Shown here one piece after another: positions 12,511 to 24,200 of a stretch of DNA of 64,000 nucleotides. The notes below the pieces were generated by a model. That model saw nothing but the letters and a program-made list of their open reading frames with translations, ran no database searches and was not told the origin of the DNA. The stretch comes from Osedax frankpressi (Eukaryota; Annelida; Polychaeta; Sabellida; Siboglinidae): contig OZ038315.1 of assembly GCA_964035775.1 (NCBI GenBank), positions 1,163,459 to 1,227,458 on the forward strand, in the 5' to 3' direction. A program made the translations under genes and the position numbers. How positions within the stretch are numbered: position 1 is the stretch's first letter; each line of letters starts with the position of its first letter.

Positions 12511-13230
12511 GATTATTGATGTATATTCAACAAATATTATTTATTTTATTATAAAATATATTCTTATGTAGATTCATATTACGAATGTAGTATTTTATTG
12601 GGTTCATATTGGATCATTTGAATCGTCGTGAAATCTGTCACACACGAAATAGTTTAAATTTAATAAATGCAGTTACCTATCTCTGAAATAATAATTATAA
12701 ACATATAGAAATTCAAATGCATAATTCTAGTAATACCACTTCTACTAATTCTACGTATTGTATCAGTGTTAAGAATTGTTAAGCAAACAGTCATTTCATA
12801 AATATCATGTGTAACTATAATGTAGTGCATGTGACATATAAAGACGCATTCCGCACACTTATACTTCTGCTTCGATATCGTTATGTCCTACAATTCTACC
12901 CAAGTCCTTGCATATATATTATATGTGGTTATATACTCCAGCCATAGCTATTTGTCCTGCCGGAAAACGGAGTGATGTAATCGTTTTGTAAATTCTCTAC
13001 GTATGTTATCAAACCAATATTTATTAATAAAAAAAGAAATGACCCAAGACACAGGATTACAATATTTAATAAACATTTGAAATAAAAAATAAACAATATC
13101 TTTTTAATATAATAAAATTTATTTTCCTTTTTTTTAATATATATAATAATTAAATATGTAATAAAAAAAACTAAAATTACTTGGATGGTTTCCTGATGAT
13201 GTATTCAAACGAAATTACCTGGATTTTTTT

Positions 13231-13420
13231 CTAGGTAATTTTATATTTTTATAATTGAAGTCAGAAAAAAATATTCAAAGAATTCTGTATTATATGTTAT
13301 TTCATTTTATGAAATATATTAATCAGAACTTTGAAAATTAATTCTAGTAAATCTAATTAATTAGGGAATTAATTCCCAGAATTGCATGCCTCTGGTTTTA
13401 TCTATTGTCCAGCATATATT
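13231..13420. repeat. Dispersed repeat, copy B (~190 bp)
   Basis: Second copy of the element at 9856-10062, about 3.4 kb away in the same orientation, with small indels. It ends at the same place (TTGTCCAGCATATATT), which suggests a true element border there. Confidence 0.7.
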
Positions 13421-13954
13421 TAGTGCATTCCATATTATATTACTGGTTGCCATGGTTTTAACAATAATAAATTATATTTTTACATTTAAAATCTTCTGAA
13501 ATTTATAATAGTATTATCATGACTGATTAATGTACATTATATTGTATGTATATATTTATCTCTGCTAATACATTCCCATAATGTAGTTTACTTTTATTAT
13601 ATATGTATATTAAATGGCCTATTTTCAATATTTACATTATAATATGTTTTTCTTTTTAATTTCTTTTTATGAAATTAAAAGAAATGTATTGTAAAATGTA
13701 TTTATTGGAATAAATCTCTATATAGATAATATCTATAATAGTTGTATTTCAAACTCGTATAGGTTTAGTTTGTATATTAATATAATGAATCATGCTTATT
13801 TTATAATCTCAAAGGCCAGTTTTTTTATTTAACTTAAATACAAATGATTCAGAATTCTTGACTGGCTGTATAAATGTACAATAGCATTCACGGACAATAA
13901 TTGAATTTAGCCATCAGGGCCCATGAGATAATCACGCTGTGAATTCTACATTGT

Positions 13955-14164
13955 GGGGTCTATAGAGCGGGGTCTACAGCATATGGTCTATAGTGTAGGG
14001 CCTACAGCATGAGGTCTACAGTATGGGGCCTAGAGCATGGGGTTTACGGTGTGGGATCTATAGTGTGGGGCCTACAGTGTGGAGCCTATAACATGGGGTT
14101 TACAGTGTGGGGCCTACAGTGTAGAGCCTACAGCATGGGGTTTACAGTGTGGGACCTATAGCGT
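13955..14164. repeat. 14-bp tandem repeat, 15 copies (GGGGCCTACAGTGT-like)
   Basis: Exactly fifteen 14-mers can be read without any indel, each an R/Y variant of GGGGCCTACAGTGT (CCTACAG/TCTATAG/TTTACAG; TGT/CAT/TAT). Constant length but high point divergence implies an old array without recent expansion. Confidence 0.9.
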
Positions 14165-14324
14165 GGTGCTATATGTACAAGTGTTGGTTTCATTTCATCG
14201 ACTAGCCTGCCGTCGGCATCAAATGTCTGTACACGGCTTTAGAATGTATTGTCCACTCATTGTAGAACACCGATTTAGGTGAATTGTTAGGTACACAATA
14301 ATGAGGTCACTAAACCATGTCGAA

Positions 14325-14592
14325 TCCTCGATAGGCCACACCCACACTCGCTAAGCCATATCCTAAATTACTAAACCACACCCACACTCGGTAAGCCACA
14401 CTTACTCTCGCTAACCCACTCCCTTTTTTTTACTAAACCACACCCACACTCACTAACCCACTCCCTTTTTTTACTAACCCACATCCACACTCGGTAAGCC
14501 ACACCTTAATTTACTAAACCACACCCATACTCGCTAACCCATACTAACTCTCACTAAGCCACGCCCTAATTTACTAAACCACACCCACAACT
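14325..14592. repeat. Degenerate ~30-bp tandem repeat (CACACCCACACTCGCTAAGC-like)
   Basis: Irregular repeats of ACTAAACCACACCCACACTC alternating with GCTAAGCCACAC/CTAACCCACTCCC blocks. Too degenerate for an exact unit length. Confidence 0.8.
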
Positions 14593-14754
14593 TTGGAAAT
14601 AAATGATTGCAAATGTATTGATCCGATGAGAGTTTTTAACTTATTCTTTAGACTTCATCTGAAAGTAAATAAAATAATATTTATAGAATTCTATATAAAA
14701 TGTGATTAAATCATATCACAATCACTTTTAGTATTAAACCTTTTGAAGGTAATT

Positions 14755-14785
14755 TATATATATATACTATATATATAGTATATAA

Positions 14786-14830
<45 letters not shown>
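14755..14830. repeat. (TA)n microsatellite
   Basis: Nearly pure alternating TA tract, about 75 bp. Confidence 0.95.
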
Positions 14831-14831
<1 letters not shown>

Positions 14832-14855
14832 CATAATATATGTATGCATAACTTA

Positions 14856-15015
14856 GTTAATATTAGTGTTTGTTATTCTTCAGTAAATATTGTTATTTTT
14901 TTTATATACAGCTTGTATATATTGTCTTATAAAATGATATAATAATACTACATTGTTATATTACTATTAATACTAATACTATTTAATAATAGATTTTTAA
15001 ATCCATAAATAATTC
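14856..15015 (+). repeat. Direct repeat copy 1 (160 bp)
   Basis: Almost identical, in the same orientation, to 15325-15483 (a handful of substitutions and one T-run length change). The segment starts GTTAATATTAGTGTTTGTTA and ends ATCCATAAATAATTC. No coding potential. Confidence 0.93.
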
Positions 15016-15324
15016 AAAAATAATTAATCCAATAATTATCCCAGAATTGATGTTATTGGAATTATGTAATATATTATAAAGCATTGGAATAAGAATTCCA
15101 AAATAGTCATAAAAATGTATTATAATTACAGATATTTGGATTTGCATCTAGACTGTTATAAATCAAAGTAGTATAATTGGTTTTAAACCATTTTAATAAC
15201 ATACTAATTTAATAACAATATACTATAATAATTATATATATATAATTATAATAATCTTAATATTTTTTATATATTAACCTATCTAATTAATATGCAATAG
15301 ATATAGAGAAAATACATTGGAATT

Positions 15325-15483
15325 GTTAATATTAGTGTTTGTTATTCTTCAGTATATATTGTTATTTTTTTACATACAGCTTGTGTATATTGTCTTATAA
15401 AATGATATACTAATACTACATTGTTATATTACTATTAATACTAATACTATTTAATAATAGATTTTTAAATCCATAAATAATTC
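15325..15483 (+). repeat. Direct repeat copy 2 (159 bp)
   Basis: Second copy of 14856-15015; the two flank 309 bp of unrelated AT-rich DNA. It could be a recent segmental duplication. I saw no protein remnants or primer-binding-site-like motif between the copies, so an element identity is not supported. Confidence 0.93.
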
Positions 15484-15686
15484 CATATATTATAAATGAT
15501 ATTTATATATATAGTTAATATATTATTTTCACAAGTATGTAATAATAATTCAAGAATTAATATTCTTAATAATGTAAGAAATCAATATCAAATAAGTGGT
15601 ATATATAAACTTTGTTTACAATCTATATTTCTTTTAATCTGTTAAAATGTAGTGTTATGTTACTATGTATAATAAGTTAACAGAAT

Positions 15687-16141
15687 ACAATGTACAATGT
15701 ACACTGTACAATGTACACTGTACAATGTACACTGTACAATGTACACCGTACAATGTACAACGTACACCGTACACCGTACAACGTACAACGTACACCGTAC
15801 AACGTACACCGTACAACGTACACCGTACACCGTACACCGTACAACGTACACCGTACAACGTACACCGTACAACGTACAACGTACACCGTACAACGTACAC
15901 CGTACAACGTACACCGTACAACGTACAACGTACACCGTACAACGTACACCGTACAACGTACAACGTACAACGTACACCGTACAACGTACAACGTACACCG
16001 TACAACGTACACCGTACACCGTACACCGTACACCGTACAACGTACACCGTACAACGTACACCGTACAACGTACACCGTACAACGTACACCGTACAACGTA
16101 CACCGTACAACGTACACCGTACAACGTACACTGTACAATGT
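15687..16141. repeat. 7-bp satellite CGTACAA/CGTACAC with TGTACAM edges
   Basis: About 65 units of 7 bp, each containing the palindrome GTAC. The last base varies between A and C in an irregular order. Interior units begin with CG; the first ~8 and last ~2 units begin with TG. All strands and frames are largely open (YNVHRTPY, VRCTLYG), which explains the many overlapping false open frames here. Confidence 0.97.
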
Positions 16142-16594
16142 AAACAATACCAATATAAAAATATGTGTTTCTCAAGCTATGCATGATTTGATGTGAGCGT
16201 GAATGTTTACATTCCTATAGCTAATAGATACTGCAAGTGATTCATCTGTATTGCGACAATAGAATTATATATCTATACCGTGTGCCTGTAGGGTGTACTT
16301 GGTTGTTGTTTAGGTGGTCGATGTATAGTGGTGTATAGAGGAGGAGATGGTGGATGGGGGGGGGGGGTGGGGTAGAGTTCTGGATATGGTGTAAATGTTT
16401 TAGTGCATATGTTGGGTTTTTAGAACTAATCCTTCTACTATCAATACACCATCCATTATACCTATTACTACTAATTCTACTAACTAACTAAGATTACTGT
16501 AATAATATATTACAATAACTACAATACAAACCACTTATAAAATACTGAACACTCCATGTCAATAATTTAGAAAATCTCTCTCATACCGCAGTAT

Positions 16595-17015
16595 TTCTTA
16601 AGTATATCTTAAGCATTTCTTAAGTATTTCTTAAGTATTTCTTAAGTATTTCTTAAGTATTTCTTAAGTATTTCTTAAGTATTTCTTAAGTATTTCTTAA
16701 GTATTTCTTAAGTATTTCTTAAGTATTTCTTAAGTATTTCTTAAGTATTTCTTAAGTATTTCTTAAGTATTTCTTAAGTATTTCTTAAGTATTTCTTAAG
16801 TATTTCTTAAGTATTTCTTAAGTATTTCTTAAGTATTTCTTAAGTATTTCTTAAGTATTTCTTAAGTATTTCTTAAGTATTTCTTAAGTATTTCTTAAGT
16901 ATTTCTTAAGTATTTCTTAATTATTTCTTAAGTATTTCTTAAGTATTTCTTAAACATTTCTTAAACATTTTTTAAACATTTTTTAAACATTTCTTAAACA
17001 TATCTTGAGCATTTC
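16595..17015. repeat. 11-bp satellite TTAAGTATTTC, ~38 copies
   Basis: Highly homogeneous array; only one clear variant inside (TTAATTATTTC near 16919). At the right end the unit decays to TTAAACATTTC/TTAAACATTTT. Sharp homogeneity suggests recent expansion. Confidence 0.97.
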
Positions 17016-17407
17016 TTACCGAAATGAAATGGCTGAAATTCAAAGTAAGATTGAACTAGAAACTACTCTGAATAACACAAACGGCTATCTCCTAGTTATC
17101 TAGCTTCCACCTTATCAAACTTGTCATCGATAGAACATTACGATAAACCAATACTCTTTATCTTACTTTCTCCTACTTTCTCCTCCCACGTGGAATAGTT
17201 TACCATGCAAAGTACAATTAGAATCCAATACAAAATTCTTCAAAAAGACTCTTAATATCTACTCACCTTACACGACCGAACTACTTAACATTACACCTGC
17301 GTTATGATCTGCTACCCTTTCACCTACGCACTACTGACTCATTCCTACTCATCAATATCCTGTACATTTAGAAATATAATGTTACAATCCACTACAAGCC
17401 CTTCTCA

Positions 17408-17925
17408 TTGTTGTACACTCTTGTACAATCTTGTTCACTCTTGTTCACTCTTGTTCACTCTTGTTCACTCTTGTACACTCTTGTACACACTTGTACACTC
17501 TTATACACTCTTGTTCACTCTTGTACACTCTTGTACACTCTTGTTCACTCTTGTACACTCTTATTCACTCTTATTCACTCTTGTACACTCTTGTTCACTC
17601 TTGTACACTATTTTTCACTATTGTTCACTCTTGTTCACTCTTGTTCACTCTTGTTCACTCTTGTACACTCTTGTAAACTCTTATTCACTCTTGTACACTC
17701 TTGTTTACTCTTGTTCACACTTGTACACTCTATTTCACTCTTTTTCACTCTTGTTCACTCTTGTACACTCTTGTACACTCTTGTACACTCTTGTACACTC
17801 TTGTTCACTCTTGTTCACTCTTGTACACTCTTGTTCACTCTTGTACACTCTTGTACACTCTTGTACACTCTTGTTCACTCTTGTTCACTCTTGTACACTC
17901 TTGTACACTCTTGTACACTCTCACA
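17408..17925. repeat. 10-bp satellite TTGTWCACTC, ~52 copies
   Basis: Unit alternates irregularly between TTGTTCACTC and TTGTACACTC, with rare TTATTCACTC/TTATACACTC. Open in several frames (LVHSCTLLFT). Intergenic. Confidence 0.97.
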
Positions 17926-18599
17926 ATACTCTCCTTTCTTTAATTTTATTTACACTTATTGAACATCAATCACATTCATGCACTTATTCTAGTTACACCA
18001 AGTTTAACAATATCTGAGACCTTACCGTCTTAATCCTTATCAATTTCCTTATATACAAGTTTAATAACGCAAATGGCTTAGCAATATATCTGAATGAATC
18101 TTACAAATCTCACATACGGCTATGCTAACACCGCAAACATACACATACATACAACCTAGCGCATGCGCACGCATATATATACGACATGCCCACGCAGTAC
18201 ATACGCGTACAACGCATACTCGTACAACGCATACATACACAACACACGCGTACGCTCACAATATATACGCACATACATAAACGTATGTACTAGATTATTA
18301 TCAATGTAAGCCCAACTCCTATACGAGAACCTATTTCTAGACTATTTGTATTTCTAGGCAAACCCGAATCTAATATTGTCCGGTGCGAAAACAAACAAAT
18401 ACACGACGCCCGCCATTGCCGAAGACGCACGCACCTACATTTGACTCGGATCGGGTCCCAATCACTGAATGGTATTCGCGTACTGCCTTTAGCAACTGAC
18501 TCACGCCACGCCTCTATTACTGAAATAGTAGTATTAGTTATATAATTGGTCATTGTATCTACTCTAGTGATATCGCTACCACTCCTCTTCCGGACATAT

Positions 18600-18915
18600 A
18601 GTAGCCAATACATATACACTCAATAATCGTTTATACACTCCCGCACGTTACGTCATAGTGCGGTGGGAGTTACGATTGCGTAAGGTATACGAAACTAGCT
18701 GCCTACGCCGGTCACTCACTTTGCCCGGATAAACTGATTCAGTATACAATCAATATACCGCAGTTCCATGATTCGCTAACAATGGTTAGAGTTTGAGTAA
18801 ATACCTGTGGTTCTTGAATTTAACTACTATCATCATTAGTAATATATGCGTAATTTATTGTTTTTTTTTATATTATGTATTATTATTGTATATTGTTTGT
18901 AAAATATTATTTTAC

Positions 18916-18978
<63 letters not shown>

Positions 18979-19330
18979 ATCCAATATATAATCATGTAAA
19001 TATATTTTCTAGTATTTATCATTTATAACTTTCCTACTAATTTAAGTCGATTACGTAAGAATAGTAAATACTACTATGGTATCGATAGAAATAGCTTGCG
19101 GCGCGTGACGTCATTTACCGTTATTATATAATTGCGAATATTACGTCACCGCAGCCAACTGTGACCGACAATTAGCATATCCTAGGCAGTGTCGAGAGTG
19201 TGGCGTGTGTCGTGCACCAGAGCCTAGAGCGTATAGTTTCAGTGATGAATAACAAACTCCGTGAAACTCGCTCGCCTGTGCAACTCACGCCACGTTACGC
19301 GTCACTGAATCCGATTACGGGGTAATCAAC
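18600..19330. promoter_or_regulatory. Candidate regulatory block: CRE-like sites in a CpG-rich island
   Basis: Locally richer in G+C and CpG than its surroundings. It carries TTACGTCA at 18648-18655, the full palindrome TGACGTCA at 19106-19113 and TTACGTCA at 19141-19148 (CREB/ATF-type sites), plus a CCAAT at 18604. The 109-codon minus-strand open frame 18619-18290 has no recognisable domain. It may be a distal promoter or enhancer of either flanking gene; no direct evidence of transcription. Confidence 0.35.
18917..18972. repeat. (TA)n microsatellite
   Basis: About 55 bp of alternating TA followed by GTGTGT. Confidence 0.95.
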
Positions 19331-19339
19331 TGCGACCCA

Positions 19340-20445
19340 ACTACACTCCTGATTTGCATAATATCGTCGTATGTTTCTACATCCGTCTATCTATTTACTA
19401 TTTCGTTTTCTAATTAATCGTTTGGAATACACATGCTTGTAGACATGCACCCGTAGTAATGACTATAAATAATGATACTACTATTCATTAATATTTACAT
19501 TACAATACGGTTTAACAATAGAGCTAAACAAACAAACATCATATTTTAGAAAATTACACTCTATTATCTAAATGTCATTTATATTAAAATATTTGTCAAT
19601 AAAATATTGTTATCACGTTTGATGGAAATAAATATCGAGATCAATGCTTTGCATATGATTTAATATACTAAATACCAGTAGCATATTCGAACAGCCCATT
19701 ATATAACATCGAATCGAGTTAGGAATGTGGCTAACACATATGGTTTTTAGAAAGACTACTTTGACCCATTATCGTGTGAAACTTAACGGCCAATCGTTGC
19801 CTATTGTGATCACGAAACGACATCCGGGAACCGATTCTTACACTTGACCGGATGTTACCTTCAACAATGATTTATATATCATTTTAATTAATATAATTAT
19901 TTACATACATTTGATGATACAAACTCGTACGGTTTTATACTTCTGTATTATTAAATAAGAATTTAAAAATAGAATCCATTTTAGGTACTAATATTTTTAA
20001 TTTAAATAATTCAATCCTGTAACATTTAAGTTATATATAGTGTTCATTTATTTAGTTAGATATACAAATTAAAAAATTATTACATCATACAAATTTAAAA
20101 CGTTATTACATTATCCTTTAGTTTGTCAATCAACTGTATAATAAATTATGAAACGACTGGATTTAGTAAATATAGTTATGCCAGATACAGTTTTTGCAGG
20201 AGTTACTAAACTATAGCTCATAACCCAAACATTGGTTATGGAACATTTTTTATAACAATAATACTAAACTTTTTGGAACTTTATAAATTCCAAAAATTAT
20301 TTTTTTTACAAAATTAATTCAAAAATTATTTTTTTATAAAATCATTGCATACAAAATGACCTAATAATATTAATTAAATAAAGTAAATTTGAGAAATATC
20401 AACTAATAATTGACTTTGATATTTAATAGTAACTATAGATATATC
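19340..20445. other. AT-rich intergenic DNA, nothing recognised
   Basis: No open frame, array or recognisable motif of note. Confidence 0.6.

Positions 20446-20446
<1 letters not shown>

Positions 20447-20488
<42 letters not shown>
20447..20488. repeat. (TA)n microsatellite
   Basis: About 40 bp of alternating TA. Confidence 0.95.
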
Positions 20489-20492
<4 letters not shown>

Positions 20493-20689
20493 ATTAGTAA
20501 CTATTAGTAACACATTCAATATTTTATTAAAATAAATAAAAAAGGCAAAAATTCGATTTATGTCATTTAATATTTTTGATCTTTGAATACAAAAGTTTGG
20601 TAAACTCTGATGTATTGTCTATACATATATTTGTTATTGTTTTTAATATTGGAATTTCTACATTTACGTATGCTTAAGTAAGTAGTTGT

Positions 20690-20765
20690 GAGTAAGTGTG
20701 CGTGTGTGTATAGTTTAGTGTGTAAGTGTGCGTGTGTGTATGTGTGTATGTGTACTGGTGTGTAT
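20690..20765. repeat. GT-rich simple repeat
   Basis: TGTG/CGTG-rich alternating tract (GTGCGTGTGTGTAT repeated), about 75 bp. Confidence 0.85.
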
Positions 20766-21257
20766 GCTAGTGCACATTTAAATTATTACACATATTCTTC
20801 AATACATTGCGTAGTTTTACTGTAATAGTAAACGATTGATAAAAAAAGCATAAACCCAAATAGTGTGCTATTGTTTATATATCAAATAAGTTTAGGGTTC
20901 AGTGGTTATTTGGATCAATATATCTATATTTACTGTTTTCAAATGTTACAAAGAGGTCGATGATAATGTAAATATTGTCTAGCCAGAGGAACTTTATTGT
21001 CTACCCTTCATCTTGATGTCAATCAGTTTTCTTGAGTTATGTGGTCTTGTTAAATATATATATATACAGCTGTGTGTAATATCGTTTGTTGTTTATAAAG
21101 TTCGTAGTAACTTATATCACTAAAGTCAGCAAATTGTGTATCTACCATAGTTGTATGTTACAGGAAGATGCTTCTCTTGTTTATTTGTATGGAAGTCTAA
21201 TGGTTCTGTTTATATTGACGTCATGGCGTTAGGTGTTGGTTTGAATTGTTGAGCTTA

Positions 21258-24200
21258 GCCTACCATAGCTAGTAACCTACCATAGTCACTAACCTACCAT
21301 AGCCACTAACCTACCATAGCCACTAACCTACCATAGCCACTAACCTACCATAGCCACTAACCTACCATAGCCTCTAACCTACCATAGCCACTAACCTACC
21401 ATAGCCACTAACCTACCATAGCCACTAACCTACCATAGCCACTAACCTACCATAACCACTAACCTACCATAGCCACTAACCTACCATAGCCTCTAACCTA
21501 CCATAGCCACTAACCTACCATAGCCACTAACCTACCATAGCCACTAACCTACCATAGCAACTAACCTACCATAGCCACTAACCTACCATAGCCACTAACC
21601 TACAATAACCACTAACCTACCATAACCACTAGCCTACCATAGCCACTAACCTACCATAGCCACTAACCTAACATAGCCACTAACCTACCATAGCCACTAA
21701 CCTACCATAGCCACTAACCTACCATAGCCACTAACCTACCATAGCCACTAACTTACCATAGCCACTAACCTAACATAGCCACTAACCTACCATAGCCACT
21801 AACCTACCATAGCCACTAACCTACCATAGCCACTAACTTACCATAGCCACTAACCTAACATAGCCACTAACCTACCATAGCCACTAACTTACCATAGCCA
21901 CTAACCTAACATAGCCACTAACCTACCATAGCCACTAACTTACCATAGCCACTAACCTAACATAGCCACTAACCTACCATAGCCGCTAACCTACCATAGC
22001 CACTAACCTACCATAGCCACTAACCTACCATAGCCACTAACTTACCATAGCCACTAACCTAACATAGCCACTAACCTACCATAGCCACTAACCTAACATA
22101 GCCACTAACCTACCATAGCCACTAACTTACCATAGCCACTAACCTAACATAGCCACTAACCTACCATAGCCACTAACTTACCATAGCCACTAACCTAACA
22201 TAGCCACTAACCTACCATAGCCGCTAACCTACCATAGCCACTAACTTACCATAGCCACTAACCTACCATAGCCACTAACCTACCATAGCCACTAACCTAC
22301 CATAGCCACTAACTTACCATAGCCACTAACTTACCATAGCCACTAACCTACCATAGCCACTAACTTACCATAGCCACTAACCTACCATAGCCACTAACCT
22401 ACCATAGCCACTAACCTACCATAGCCACTAACCTACCATAGCCACTAACCTAACATAGCCACTAACCTACCATAGCTACTAACATACCATAGCCACTAAC
22501 CTACCATAGCCACTAACCTACCATAGCCACTAACCTACCATAGCTACTAACCTACCATAGCCACTAACCTACCATAGCCACTAACCTACCATAGCCACTA
22601 ACCTACCATAGCCACTAACCTACCATAGCCACTAACCTACCATAGCCACTAACCTACCATAGCCACTAACCTACCATAGCCACTAACTTACCATAGCCAC
22701 TAGCCTACCATAGCCACTTACCTACCATAGCCACTAACCTACCATAGCCACTAACCTACCATAGCATAACTTAGTCACTAGCCACTAGCCTACCATAGCC
22801 ACTAACCTACCATAGCCACTAACCTACCATAGCCACTAACCTACCATAGCAACTAACCTACCATAGCCACTAACCTACCATAGCCACTAGCCTAACATAG
22901 CCACTAACTTACTATAGCCACTAACCTACCATAGCCACTAACCTACCATATCCACTAACCTACCATATCCACTAACCTACCATAGCCACTAACCTACCAT
23001 AGCCACTAACCTACCATAGCCGCTAACCTACCATAGCCACTAACCTACCATAGCCACTAACCTACCATAGCCACTAACCTACCATAGCCGCTAGTCTACC
23101 ATAGCCACTAACCTACCATAGCCGCTAGTTTTCCATAGCCACTAACCTACCATAGCCACTAACCTACCATAGCCACTAACCTACCATAGCCGCTAGTCTA
23201 TCATAGCCACTAACCTACCATATCCGCTAGTTTTCCAAAGCCACTAACCTAACATAGCCACTAACCTACCATAGCCACTATCCTACCATAGCCACTAACC
23301 TACCATAGCCACTAACCTACCATAGCCACTAACCTACCATAGCCACTAACCTACCATAGCCACTAACCTACCATAGCCACTAACCTACCATAGCCACTAA
23401 CCTACCATAACCGCTAGTCTACCATAGCCACTAACCTACCATAGCCACTAACCTACCATAGCCGCTAGTCTACCATAGCCACTAACCTACAATAGCCACT
23501 AACCTACCATAGCCACTAACCTACCATAGCCACTAACCTACCATAGCCACTAACCTACCATAGCCACTAACCTACCATAGCCACTAACCTACCATAGCCA
23601 CTAACCTACCATAGCCACTAACCTACCATAGCCACTAACCTACCATAGCCACTAACCTACCATAGCCACTAACCTACCATAGCCACTAACCTACCATAGC
23701 CACTAACCTACCATAGCCACTAACCTACCATATCCACTAACCTACCATAGCCACTAACCTACCATAGCCGCTAACCTACCATAGCCACTAACCTACCATA
23801 GCCACTAACCTACCATAGCCACTAACCTACCATAGCCACTAACCTACCATAGCCACTAACCTACCATAGCCACTAACCTACCATAGCCACTAACCTACCA
23901 TAGCCACTAACCTACCATAGCCACTAACCTACCATAGCCACTAACCTACCATAGCCACTAACCTACCATAGCCACTAACCTACCATAGCCACTAACCTAC
24001 CATAGCCACTAACCTACCATAGCCACTAACCTACCATAGCCACTAACCTACCATAGCCACTAACCTACCATAGCCACTAACCTACCATAGCCACTAACCT
24101 ACCATAGCCGCTAGTCTACCATAGCCACTAACCTACCATAGCCACTAACCTACCATAGCCACTAACCTACCATAGCCACTAACCTACCATAGCCGCTAGT

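Noticed and set aside
14856-15483. Terminal repeats of a retro-element
   Set aside because: No coding remnants, primer site or polypurine tract between the 160-bp copies, and the interval is only 309 bp.
15655-16196. Six overlapping frames of 148-173 codons
   Set aside because: All come from the stop-free 7-bp GTAC satellite.
18290-18619. 109-codon minus frame in the CpG-rich block
   Set aside because: No recognisable domain and no splice or homology support; kept only as part of a possible regulatory block.
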